The notes beneath the pieces are model-generated. The model saw only the letters and a program-made list of their open reading frames with translations. It did no database searches and was not told the origin of the DNA. From assembly GCF_032405125.1 (NCBI RefSeq), contig NC_091072.1, positions 4,367,001 to 4,431,000 on the forward strand: a stretch of DNA of 64,000 nt, read 5' to 3'. This DNA is from Capricornis sumatraensis (taxonomy: Eukaryota; Chordata; Mammalia; Artiodactyla; Bovidae). This document shows, piece after piece, positions 43,625-54,722 of the stretch (its first letter is position 1; each line of letters opens with the position of its first letter). A program made the translations under genes and the position numbers.

Positions 43625-46030
43625 GCAGGACCTACTAGATGAGAGTAAAGGTCAATGGTGCCTGTGCTGAAGCCAGAAACACGGGCGAATGCCAAGGCGC
43701 AGGGCTCGCTCATCTGCCGGTGGCATCGCAGGACGCGTCCATCCCAGACAGAGGCACAAGTTCAGATGTCTTGTCCTCCAGTGCAGCCGTCTAAGATGAA
43801 CAAGTGCACTGTAAGCATGCTTTGGTTTATTTTTTGAAAGATAAATTAATGACCCATATCCCCACCCAGCAGCACTCAGCGATTTCGTGTGCATAGACCT
43901 TTATCCTGTTCGTTTACGTAAAGAATCATCCAGACTAATATTAAGGTGAACCTGTCATGGGCCCATTAGTGAGTCATCACTGCATTAAGAAGCTTTCAAT
44001 ACCCAATCTTTCTAACGCTGTTAGACAACCTTGACCTTCAGCTTCCTGCCACGTGAATAATATTGCCTCGTATCTACAGAGAACAGCCTAATCATCTTTT
44101 CTGTTTGTGGCACTGAGACAGTCAACAGTGTTTGATACAATCAGCATGTGTCTTGATACGGACGGCACAGGGTGGCAAGCCTAACTGAATGCAGTTATTC
44201 GGCTGTCATGAAATGCACCTTATGGTGATAAACTTCCGCCATAAAATTGGAAGACTATCACATAAACATGTTTCACGAAGAAATACACTAGCAGAATTCA
44301 CTGCCGGGTTATTGTTGGAAAACAGCGTTCTGTTTATTGTGCCATGTTTTTACAGTATGTGTCGGTGTTTGGATGTGCATTGCGTTTTACAGTGAAGTGA
44401 TTACGGGCTGGTGATTTCTCCGTTCTGAACAGCAATTCTATTTAATTAGTGAACAATAAATTGAGGTGGTTAGATTAGGGAAATTTGAACGGACCTGGCA
44501 GGGCCAGCTGATTTTCAGTGTATAGAAGTATTGTTTAAACTTAAGCTCTCAAACTTGCACATTTTTCAACTTCATGGTAACTGTTTTTTTCCTATACGTC
44601 AGCTTTTTTATTTTTACCTTTGTCTCTGCTTTTTCTCTCTTTCTCTAATATCATTGCATCATTAATTAATAAAATGACATATTAATGGTGCCGATGAGCT
44701 CTCTGCAATACACCACTGAGGCTAAATGTATAATCATCCAATGTGCTTACGTGGCCCCCAAGCTGATAATACACAACACATTTCAAGACGTTTGTCCTTG
44801 GATTCTATTATGCCCCTGGGATTGACGCTTGCATTCTGGTGCCTGCTCCCCAGCGATGGATGGAGGGTCATAGAAGTGCTGTTCATGGGATCTGTGTGCC
44901 GGGAGCGCAGCGGCCCTGGTTTTGCTGAGGAAGGGTCTTAGACCTCTTTGTCCCCTCACAGAACTAGGAGCTCTCTATATTTATTTTTTACAGTTTTTTA
45001 ATCACATACCCTGGATGTTCAGTCTATGTTTTGTAGGCCTGTTGCCAAAAGTTTTACTTTCATTTTTTAGCTTAGAAGGATTAATCAACAAAAGAAACCA
45101 CTCGTTACACACAAAGAAGCAATTTTAGGTTTTGTAGATTATTTGACTTACTTTCAATATACAGTCATTTAGAGAAAAGAAATAGAAACAATAGAGAGAA
45201 GTAACAATGTACACACCCCCAGATTGGGCCAACACCTCCATCCAGACTTGAACAGCACTGGGAAGTCCCTTGCTAACAGCAGCCTGGAGTCCCAGTTGGG
45301 AGAAGGTCCTGGGTGGTGCATCCACCCAAGGGTGAGCTTCAAATTGCAGCCCTGGGAGCGCCCACTTATGGTCCCAGGCCACAGGCTGATATCATCTTCA
45401 GTTTGGATGCCAAAATGCAGCTCTGCTTAACTTTTACAATGCTGTTTGTTTCCCCCTGTGAGTCATAAGACTTCTCAGGCCCTGAGGGGCAGGCCAGGCC
45501 CTCAGGGGCCTAAGAGATTCCCAGACCCACTCCCTTTCTTTATTTAAAGTGCTCCTACAGGCAGGCATGGAATCCCAGCAGTGTCCAGGTAGATCAGAAG
45601 CAGGTCGGAGGCCTTCTCTCCTGCTTCTTACGCACAAACAAGACTTCCTTCATTTTAATTTCCCTAACAGTACATTCATGCCTTAAAAAACAGCCAAAAG
45701 CACCTTCAAATTCCATGCATCATAATGACAGATAAATATTTTTTAAGAGAAAATTTAAGACAAAATGAAGACAAGTAACTTGAAAAGCTGGGACTCAAGC
45801 CCATCCTTTCCCCTTGGGCCTTTCCAGGCTACCGGCTAATGGGTTCTTCAGAATTCCCAGTCATTCTCAGATGGTAACCCCAGATGCAGGTGTTAAGAGC
45901 TGGTTCTTTTGAGCAGGTGAGAGATTTTTCAAAACTGTGAGTCAGGGAGGAGTCAAGATTGGAATTCAGGGGAGGGTTAAGGAAAATGAGAGAACAGAAA
46001 AGAATCTATCAGGCAAGTAAAAATGGAAGG
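43625..46030. other. Repeat-free 2.4 kb, AT-rich
   Basis: I recognise no repeat in this block, the longest such run in the window. It is not low-complexity and contains TTAATTAG/AATTAATAA-type homeodomain sites (about 44450 and 44665). It is a candidate for conserved noncoding function, which I cannot test. No open frame stands out. Confidence 0.35.
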
Positions 46031-46039
46031 AACACCAGT

Positions 46040-46330
46040 GCAGCGGCACTAACTCAGCCAAAAATAGATTTTAAAGCAAAACAATTTCTAGGAACAAAAA
46101 TGGACACTAAATCATAATAAAAAGAGCAATTCGCCAAGAATGTATTACAGCCAGGTATATGAACCTAAAAACACAGCCTTAAATATATATAAAACAAACA
46201 CTGACATGGTTTTATGGAGAAAATAAAAAATATTACAATCATTGTAGGAGATTTTAACACTTGCCTGCTAGAAATGGGATAGAACAAACTGTAAGGATGT
46301 AGAAAAACTAGAGACTTTTTTTTTTTAAGA
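46040..46330 (+). mobile_element. L1 ORF2 endonuclease-region fragment, old
   Basis: 'AAGAGCAATTCGCCAAGAAT' (like GGATCAATTCACCAAGAAG of L1), 'TATGAACCTAAAAACACAGC' (like 'YAPNN') and 'ATCATTGTAGGAGATTTTAA' (the IIVGDFN stretch of the L1 endonuclease) occur in order. It is heavily decayed and not coding. Confidence 0.65.
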
Positions 46331-46334
46331 GTTA

Positions 46335-47635
46335 ATTTAAAGGGAGCAGTCACTCCTCAGCTTTAGAGTTTGGTTTTCAGGAGAAAATACAGGCCCAGTG
46401 CTGTTGGACCATCAGATGGCCCAAGAGAAGTTTAGAATCAAAATTTTCAGGTGAGATCTTACTGGAAGTGTGACAGCTGGCCTGAGGCTCAAGTAAGATG
46501 AGAATACAGGGCAACTGGCGTGTAGCAGACACGCAGTAATTTATAGCTGTGCCCTCTCTTTGGGGAGCACATCTGTTTCTCACAGTAGCAGGCTGTGATG
46601 GGGGAGGGCTGGCCAGCTTCCTCACTGACCGGTCACTGAACGTGGACTTCGCCAGGTGAAGCTGCACTCTTCCATAGAGAAAGTCCTTGAACAGGTCAAC
46701 ACTGAGATGCTCTCCTGGGATTACTCCCAGCAGCACGGGAGATGAGCCCTTTGGTCCTCCAGGGAGAATCCAGGGAGCACGTCACAGCATCTGCTACGGG
46801 CAGTGACTCTGCAGAGCGGCTGGGACTTGGACCCAGTCCCCAGGCTCCTCGCTGAACGCTCTTCCCTCCCCAGCTTTGCCTCCTGGTCTTTTGTTCCTGG
46901 GTCGTTTCAGCCCACTCTCACTATTCCAGAGTTCTCCGCTATTCTCCCTCGGAACAGCTCTACTCAGCCTGCTGGGAAGAAACGTTTCCTTGAGCATTGT
47001 CTAAGCCTCTCTCTGTAGATGGTTAAGTGTCTTGCTGCTCTGGGCAAGGCCAAATAACACCTGCAACGGGAAGGAAAGAACCTAAAATTAAATTCCATTA
47101 CTCATCTCAGGAGCACAACAGACACAGAAAAGGTTCAAAGGAGGGCAATGAAAAAGAATTGAGTCATAACGGAAGTATAGGGAGTAATGAGTTTAATTTT
47201 CCAAATTCTCGATTTCTACCCTCAGTTCCAAGCATGTTTCTTTTCAGGCAATTTAGCCATAATTTCAGAGTAGCCTTACTGTATTGACTAATTTTAGTGT
47301 GTTTAAGTCTTGCATGTGTCTGATTTGTGAATTGCGACTTTGGGAGTTTTTTTTTTTTTTTTTCTCTGCAATTTGACCTAAGCTAAACCATCTTTGAAAA
47401 ATGCTTCCCTTGGAAATAAAGTGCTTTTCTGCCAAGGGAGGGCCTGCAGACGCCTGACAGCAGCCAGGAGGCCAAGTGAATGTCCTTCCCTCCCTGTATT
47501 TTTGGTCACAAGAGTCAGTTCTCGGGAAGAGCCCTGCTGCCTAGCTGGGATGAAGACGACTAGGCTGGGCCACATTCATGCCTCTCGTCTCAGTACCTGG
47601 TCTACTTTCCACTGGGCTTCCGTTCCACATCAGAA
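46335..47635. other. Unique sequence with a poly-T run
   Basis: No repeat family or gene is recognised. A run of 17 T lies at 47347-47363, possibly the tail of an antisense retroposon that I cannot identify. Confidence 0.35.
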
Positions 47636-47639
47636 TCAG

Positions 47640-48128
47640 AGATACCGCAGATAATCACCACTGCACAGCAGAGCAGTGTGTTACCACAGGCATTCAGTGT
47701 GTGTTTGCTGATGAGCACTTCAGTAGACATTACTAGGGAACCCTAACACAGGGCTCTCTTCTTCTCCTTGCCCTTGTAGGTGTGTGGGACTGTGTGCACA
47801 CTTCTGGCCAATGCAATACTCCTGGAAGTGATGCATCTCATTTCCAGGCCAAGTCAGTAAAAAATCCCTTGTATTTTCCTCATTGCACTTGCCCTCTGCT
47901 CTGGGGATGGACAAGGAGGCCTTGTGTTTGGGATAATGAACATTTTTTTGTTCCCCCCCAAAGAGAGAGTTGCCATGAGATCTTTGAGTCATCATTTAGA
48001 GAATGGCTTTCCTACAGAGTCATCCAGACCCACAGTGGACTCTGAATTAGTGAAAAATAAACCTTTTCTTGTAAACCCACTGGGATTTGTTGTTACTGCA
48101 GCAGAGCTTAGCTTATGCTGATTAATAC
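47640..48128 (+). mobile_element. Old LTR-like repeat (MaLR/ERVL type)
   Basis: The 3' end is characteristic: 'GAATTAGTGAAAAATAAACC', 'CCCACTGGGATTTGTTG', 'TTACTGCAGCAGAGCTTAGC' and 'TTATGCTGATTAATACAC'. This matches the AATAAA and 'GTTACTGCAGCATAACCTAGCC' ends of mammalian LTRs. Upstream 'CTTCTGGCCAATGCAATACT' fits the body. Confidence 0.55.
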
Positions 48129-48129
48129 A

Positions 48130-48560
48130 CACGTTTCCTTATCTGCCTCACCTTCTCCCACCACCACCAGCACCAAATACTGACCTAGATTCTTTCTCTC
48201 TGGTCTCTAACAGCCTCACCAAACCTGGATTGTGTTCTCAGGACGCTCTTGAAACAGTTTGAGTTACATTTCTAGTTTATGAAGTAGGGAAACACCTCTT
48301 CACCTTTGAAGCCCCTGAACTTAGTATAAGCCCAGGCTAGAGGAGGCGTTCGATAAAAGCGTGTGAACAGCAAACTGATCACTGAATATCTCTTGGGGGG
48401 TGAGGGGACAGTGTGCATGTATTTCGCGCTCAGGCCTTTTCTAGTTCTTTTTTGAATCTATTGCCAGTTCCAATTCATCCTTCTTTAAGTCTCTGGCAGA
48501 GAGGGCAAGAATGGAGGTGAACATATCTCAGAGGAGATGAGGCAGGGAATTCAGAATCTT
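48130..48560. other. Unique sequence
   Basis: No gene or clear repeat. A short L2/MIR-like end ('GCTAGAGGAGGCGTTCGATA') is at about 48337. Confidence 0.35.
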
Positions 48561-48574
48561 CACTCTCTCTCTTC

Positions 48575-48745
48575 ATTGACTGTCTCTGTGGCCTTGGGCA
48601 GATCACAGAGTCTCCTTAAACCTCTTTGTTTCTCATCTGGAAAAATGGGGGCCCCGTCACAATGTTGATATAAAAATTTCCGAGACAACACACGTAGACA
48701 GCTCAGCATGATGCCTTGCACAAAAGCAGTGACGTGAAGCAAGTG
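48575..48745 (+). repeat. MIR
   Basis: 'GTGGCCTTGGGCAGATCACA', 'TTGTTTCTCATCTGGAAAAA' and 'CAGCATGATGCCTTGCACAA' follow the forward MIR core. Confidence 0.75.
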
Positions 48746-48749
48746 TAAT

Positions 48750-50240
48750 GTCTTAAATCAGTTTGATTCTCTTCTTCCTCTTTGAGTCCTTTCTCTACTG
48801 TTGCTCTGACCCTGGTTCCCAATTACTACCTGGGGTCCCTTCACTATCCAGAGACCATCTCCCTGTCTTACCACCTGGTGACATCTCATCTAAGCCCGTC
48901 TTCCTTAGACAGTGAGAGCATGAACGTTTTAATGAAGGATTTATTGTGTTGCTTAAATTTAATGTAACCCATAAATGTCTTAAGCAACTTGATAAAACTA
49001 GAAAAATGCATTATTTGGAAAAACATAAATTAAACTGGTATATTGTAATAGACTTGCAAGTGGTTCAGAAATAAATATGACCATGAAATATAGAAAAGTG
49101 CCTTAAAGTATTATTAGAAATACCATCTACTTTAATGTTTGGACTCACTGTCTCACACGTGGTAAGGATTTGTCATAGGAGTACATGCATTTTGAGGTTA
49201 CCAGCAAACCCAGGATATATGAAGCACAAATGTGGTTCTATGATGATAGAATCCCAGCCAAGAGTGGCTGGCTTTGGGCAAGACTGGTAACAATGGCACT
49301 GGAGATTCTTCTTGGTTGAGTCTCACCATGTAGGTATTCATTCTTGTTTGTGCTGGAGCTGGTCTTGAGATCAGCAGTCCCCACAGTGACCGTATCTGGA
49401 TGTTTATAAGGGAGAGAAGCCATCGTTGTTTTGTGTACATTTAAAAAAATTGTATTTGCATAATTGGCATTAAGTGATACAGTCCATTCCTAGATGTCAA
49501 GTTCAGAATTTAATATTGTGACCTTTCAGCATGTCACTTAAAAAAAATTATTTGCATCATCTAACTACTGTCAAGGGTCCAGATTTTCAAAACCTTAATA
49601 GAACTTAAAGCAGAGAAGGTATCAGTCACTGGATTCTTTATGGTCAGAAAATCTTTATTTCCAATAAAACTTCTGGTTCTTCCTGCAGCAGGAGCGAAGC
49701 AAATTCCACTGTTGTGTGCTCACTTCAGTCCTGTTTGTAACCCTTTGTGTGCTCCATGAGGACGATCTCGGCCTCCTCCATCCTGCATTGCAGCCCACAG
49801 GGCTGATGTATGTGGGTAGTACTGTGGGGTCCCTGACCTTCTGGCTGTAAGTTCAGGTCACGGGAAACACGGGTGGGATTCTGGAGGATGAGGAGGGAGA
49901 GAGGCGGGAGCACTCACTTCCCTACCTGCCTCCTTGCTGAGTGGGGGATGCTTACGGCCCTCAGGGAAAGGCCACAGATCCTGTGGTGTGGTTGGCTCCA
50001 TTTGGTCACTTCTCTGGGTTTCTGGAGCGCCTCCCTTTCCCGCAGGCGTGAGAAGCTAATGGCTCCTTCTCTGTAGGTAGTTATGGGGTACCATGCCATC
50101 CCAACCATTTCCCTAAATGCGATTTTACCTTTGTAAGTTTTAAATCTTCACCAAGTCCATCCCCGATACCCTAGTGTTTCCCGCCAGGACACTGCCGTTC
50201 GTCCACCTGCTGGCTCCTTGGCTGCAGTCTGATACCCGCT
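48750..50240. other. Unique sequence
   Basis: I recognise no repeats. Two overlapping minus-strand frames of 80 and 61 codons (49198-49440) contain a GTGAGA donor-like site after 'NEYLH', but there is no acceptor upstream, so I do not call an exon. Confidence 0.35.
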
Positions 50241-50245
50241 GTGTG

Positions 50246-50470
50246 GGCTTCCCTGGGGGCTCAGTGCTTAAGAATCTGCCTGCAGTGCAGGAGACACAGG
50301 AGATCTGGGTTCGATTCCTGGGTTGGGAAGATCCCCTGGAGGAGGCAAGGCACGGCCACCTACTCCAGCGTTCTTGCCTGGAGAATCCGATGGACAGAGG
50401 AGTCTGGCGGGCTGCAGTCCGCAGGGTCGCAAAGAGTGACATGAGTGAAGCAACTGAGCACGCACACACA
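50246..50470 (+). mobile_element. Bov-tA SINE
   Basis: GGGCTTCCCTGGGGGCTCAG head, B-box-like GGGTTCGATTCC, 'CTACTCCAGCGTTCTTGCCT' core and a decayed tail 'AGCAACTGAGCACGCAC'. It has a short internal duplication, GAGACACAGGAGAT, in the head. Confidence 0.94.
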
Positions 50471-50474
50471 CTGT

Positions 50475-51750
50475 GTTGCCCAGAGAAGCCACTCAGATGG
50501 CATAATCCTTTCCTTCTGGGCCCATGGAAGTACTGCACATTTAAAATCCCTGCACCAAAAGGAGTGATTTTTCCTTACTTTATCTGCTGTCTCTCCTCGC
50601 CCCAAGAAAGTGTTATCAGGAAGAGCTTTCAGCTTGTCCTAGGTCCAGGATTAGAGATGGGCTTCCAGAAAGTATGACAAACACGTAAGCCTGTCAGCCT
50701 TGTCTCAATGGGCTGAGATTCCAAAAATCTTATGAAAAAGAGACTTTGAAGTGCCTCATTCAAAGGCAGCCAAGGCTTTCATGATCAGAGGAGGAGGTTC
50801 TAATGTGGCCTCATAATTAGCGTAGAGTGGGGGCCTCTACCCTTTCCAAGGAATGAGATGCCCTGGCTGGGATGTTCCCTGAACCCAAATGTTGCACAAA
50901 GAGCTGAGGTCTCATTCCTGAAATTTATAACCATATCAGCCTTCGTTTTATGAGATACCGCATCATTTTTTAAAAGGCTTAAACCCTTATAGAGCTATTC
51001 AAATAACCGCTGAGCCATTTGAACTGAAATAGGAGTTAGTTCAGAGTGGCAGTTCATACATTAGAGGCACTGCTGTTTCCAGCAGAGGCATGAATACCAA
51101 CCAAGAGCTGGGTGCACAAGTTTACTAAGTTATCATTATACTCGTGACTGTACAGGACTGAGGGACCAAGTGGGCAGAATTTGCCTTTAATTTGACCCTC
51201 GGGTGTAACTAGAGGCCATCAGCCATCAGACCCACGATGAACACATTTCATGCTATTTGTTTACTTACTGAGTCACTCATATTTTTTTTTAGGGCTCAAA
51301 TTATATACACAGAGAAAAATGAGTCAATAACATGGCAGACCTTTAAGCAATTTCTAGCTTAATAGGGAGGGCCTGAAAACCCGGAATTATGATACTGTGA
51401 AAGTGCTTTGTGGCGAGAATGAGCAGGAACCACAGAACAGAGAGGAAAACGTCCTGGCTGTGGTCCTAGGTCCATAGGGAGACTATCAGAAGAAGGGGCG
51501 TGTGAGCTATTCCTTACGGGACAGGACGTCGTGTCTCAGGTTTGGGGGCTACGGGGGGGTGCTTCCCAGGAGAAGGGGTAGAGATGTTTGCTCCTGGAGA
51601 AAGCCGGCTGGTCTGGACAGCCTCGGGGCACTCCTTGGGGCTGGGAGGGCATGTTTGCGGAGTGTCAGGGCAGAAAGGAGGGCCTGGGTCTGGGGCCATT
51701 GCACGTGAAGGGATCTGCTTCTGTCTTTAGGCTAATGGTCTCCTGCTTTG
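50475..51750. other. Unique sequence
   Basis: No repeat or gene is recognised. Open frames near 51500-51950 run into the following SINE. Confidence 0.4.
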
Positions 51751-51754
51751 GCAG

Positions 51755-51970
51755 AGCTTCCCTGGTGGCTCAGATGGTAAAACGTCTACCTGCAATACGG
51801 CAGACCCGGGTTCGACCCCTGGGTTGGGAAGATCCCCTGGAGAAGGAAATGGCAACCCACTCCAGTATTCCTGCCTGGAGAATCCCAGGGACGGAGGAGC
51901 TTGATGGGCTACAGTCCATGGTGTTGCAAAGAGCTGGACGCGACTGAGCGACTTCACTTCACTTCACTTC
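51755..51970 (+). mobile_element. Bov-tA SINE, well preserved
   Basis: AGCTTCCCTGGTGGCTCAGA head, GGGTTCGACCC B box, 'CACTCCAGTATTCCTGCCTG' core, tail 'GACGCGACTGAGCGACTTCA' and four CACTT units at the 3' end. CpGs are kept, so it is among the youngest copies. Confidence 0.97.
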
Positions 51971-52021
51971 CTGTCACCTGGAGAGCAGGTGAAAAGGCAG
52001 GTGACCGTGTCCTGCTCTTGG

Positions 52022-52112
52022 ACATTCTGATTCAGTAGGTCTGGGAGGGGATTAAGGAATCTGCATTTTAAAAAGCAACCGATAAGCCATATTTTGAGAA
52101 AGACTGCCTCTG
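52022..52112 (+). mobile_element. MER5-like hAT relic
   Basis: 'CATTCTGATTCAGTAGGTCT', 'GGGAGGGGATTAAGGAATCT', 'GCATTTTAAAAAGCAACC' and 'CATATTTTGAGAAAGACTGC' match the right half of MER5-type elements including the end. Confidence 0.65.
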
Positions 52113-52470
52113 GAGATGGGGAGCCTTGGAGGCGAGGCGTAGGGCAGTGCCTGAGGAGCTTGTCTGCGCAGGTGGCCGCTTGGCCCCTTTGCCCTCATCT
52201 GTCTCTCCTGCCTTGCCCGTCCTCTTGTGAGGATCAGGGGAAGCTGAAGGGCGCTCCTGAAATGGCTTTGTTGAGTGTTGCAGTGCATGTGTGACCCTCC
52301 TGTGGATCATCCGACAGCTACTTCACGTTGCCATCTTGACAACTGTTGTAGATCCCAGCAACGCCAGAGTGTAGTCATCCGAATTAGCAATACCAAACAC
52401 AGTGGAGCAATAATGTGGCTTATATAGAGCATAAAACCAGCTGAAAGGATGTCGTTGTTACCTGGGGACT

Positions 52471-53946
52471 TCAGTTCAGTTCAGTTCAGTTCAGTCGCTC
52501 AGTGGTGTCCGACTCTTTGCAACCCCATGAATTGCAGCACGCCAGGCCTCCCTGTTCATCACCATCTCCCGGAGTTCACTCAGACTCATGTCCAACGAGT
52601 CCGTGATGCCATCCAGCCATCTCATCCTCGGTCGTCCCCTTCTCCTACTGCCCCCAATCCCTCCCAGCATCAGAGTCTTTTCCAATGAGTCAACTCTTCG
52701 CATGAGGTGGCCAAAGTACTGGAGTTTCAGCTTCAGCATCATTTGCTTCAAAGAAATCCCAGGGTTGATCTCCTTCAGAATGGACTGGTTGGATCTCCTT
52801 GCAGTCCAAGGGACTCTCGAGTCTTCTCCAACACCACAGTTCAAAAGCATCAATTCTTCAGTGCTCAGCGTTCTGCATAGTCCAACTCTCACATCCACAC
52901 ATGACCACAGGAAAAACCATAGCCTTGACTAGACGGACCTTAGTCAGCAAAGTAATGTCCCTGCTTTTGAATATGCTATCTAGGTTGGTCATAACTTTTC
53001 TTCCAAGGAGCAAGTATCTTTTAATTTCATGGCTACAATCACCATCTGCAGTGATTTTGGAGCCCAAAAAAATAAAGTCTGACACTGTTTCCACTGTTTC
53101 CCCATCTATTTCCCATGAAGTGATGGAGCCGGATGCCATGATCTTCGTTTTCTGAATGTTGAGCTTTAAGCCAACTTTTTCGCTCTCCTCTTTCACTTTC
53201 ATCAAGAGGCTTTTTAGTTCCTCTTCACTTTCTGCCATAAGGGTGGTGTCATCTTCATATCTGAGGTGATTGATATTTCTCCCAGCAATCTTGATTCCAG
53301 CTTGTGTTTCTTCCAGTCCAGCGTTTCTCATGATGTACTCTGCATAGAAGTTAAATAAACAGGGTGACAATATACAGCCTTGATGTACACCTTTTCCTAT
53401 TTGGAACCAGTCTGTTGTTCCATGTCCAGTTCTAATTGTTGCTTCCTGACCTGCATAGAGATTTCTCATGAGGCAGGTTAGGTGGTCTGGTATTCCCATC
53501 TCTCTTAGAATTTTCCACAGCTTATTGTGATCCACACAGTCAAAGGCTTTGGCATAGTCAATTAAGCAGAAATAGATGTTTTTCTGGAACTCTCTTGCTT
53601 TTTCCATGATCCAGCGGATGTTGGCAATTTGATCTCTGGTTCCTCTGTCTTTTCTAAAACCACCTTGAATGTCAGGAAGTTCACAGTTCATGGACTGGTG
53701 AAGCCTGGCTTGGAGAATTTTGAGCATTACTTTACTAGCATGTGAGATGAGTGCAATTGTGCGGTAGTTTGGGCATTCTTTGGCGTTGCCTTTCTTTGGG
53801 ATTGGAATGAAAACTGACCTTTTCCAGTCCTGTGGCCACTGCTGAGTTTTCCAAATTTGTTGGCATATTGAGTGCAGCACTTTCACAGCATCATCTTTCA
53901 GGATTTGAAATAGCTCAACTGGAATTCCATCACCTCCGCTAGCTAG
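52471..53946 (-). mobile_element. BovB, 5'-truncated (about 1.48 kb)
   Basis: Reverse-orientation BovB. It starts with five TTCAG units of the 3' tail (52470-52495) and runs through the C-terminus and the entire RT core. It ends in 'ATCACCTCCGCTAGCT', where the other copies continue with TTTGTTC. It includes the longest intact RT frame of the window. No convincing TSD was found by eye. Confidence 0.96.
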
Positions 53947-53985
53947 ATACCTAATTAGGAGAGACAAGGTTTGAGCAGCTTTCAA
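52858..53985 (-). pseudogene. BovB reverse transcriptase, 375-codon open frame (no endonuclease)
   Basis: An uninterrupted frame spans the RT fingers and palm. 'WKRSVFIPIPKKGN' is at 54-67 and 'YRTIALISHASKVM' at 74-87. The first catalytic Asp in 'LIDYAKAFD' is D143, 'VHQGCILSPCLF' is at 200-211, and the second catalytic pair is at 243-246. That motif reads YEDD instead of YADD: both Asp remain but the Ala is replaced by Glu. His replaces the usual Arg before QGC. The first 16 residues, including the apparent start Met, are flanking non-BovB DNA. The frame ends at 52858, before the normal C-terminal domain, which continues out of frame (52491-52898). It is a recent but dead fragment. No promoter is evident. 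Confidence 0.9.
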
Positions 53986-54615
53986 TCTCCTGGTAACATA
54001 GGGAAAAATATAAACTATGTTGGATTAAACATTTTAGATTGTTTACGAAAATGGTATTCATTGGTTAGAGATAAATCTTTTCCTGTCTTAAGTTCAAGGA
54101 GGGATTGTATATAATGGTCAAGGTTGATTATATTGTTTTGTAAAAAAGTGGAAACTGTGGCCCTGTTACAAGAAATGACACTTTTTTTTTTTTAAACCTC
54201 AGATGCCTGAGCGAGTAACAGCTCAGGAAGTCTGTCATAACAGTCAAATAACCTTAGTTGATGAGCCAGGAGAAAGCACAGCGGTTTAGTTTCCACTTAG
54301 GATTGCACGCACACAGCACTTTTCTTCTGTTCTTACGAACAAAGTTATGCCTTTGTAGTAGTTAGAAATGAAGTCATCTAGTCAGAATCTTGCTACTTAA
54401 AAAAGCTGAGGCTGTTGATAGAAGTAAAGATCAATGTTTGGGTATGTTTGGCTAATAAAATTTAATATCTAATATGCAATACAAGTGACCCATAAGGGCA
54501 GGGTAAATGTGCACATAATAAAACACACGTTTTAGAATGAAAAAAATAAACAGGAAAAGAAAGATGCAATGAAGGCAGTAGAGACAGAGAGAAAATGACG
54601 CAGAAAAATTTTAAA
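53950..54615. other. AT-rich unique sequence
   Basis: No repeat or gene is recognised. A T-run lies at 54182-54193. Confidence 0.4.
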
Positions 54616-54716
54616 GAGGGGCTTCCCTGGTGGGTCGGAGGTTAAAGCGTCTGCCTGCAATGTGGGAGACCTGGGTTCGATTCCTGGGTCGGTAAGATCC
54701 CCTGGAGAAGGAAATG

Positions 54717-54722
54717 GCAACC
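54717..54722. repeat. 6-base TSD of the solo LTR (second copy 56002-56007)
   Basis: GCAACC is present directly before the LTR's TG and directly after its CA. Intact SINEs elsewhere in the window have it once at this place. Confidence 0.92.

Noticed and set aside
49198..49440. Possible exon on the minus strand (frames of 80 and 61 codons)
   Set aside because: A GTGAGA donor-like site is present, but there is no acceptor upstream and no recognisable protein. The length is within chance expectation.
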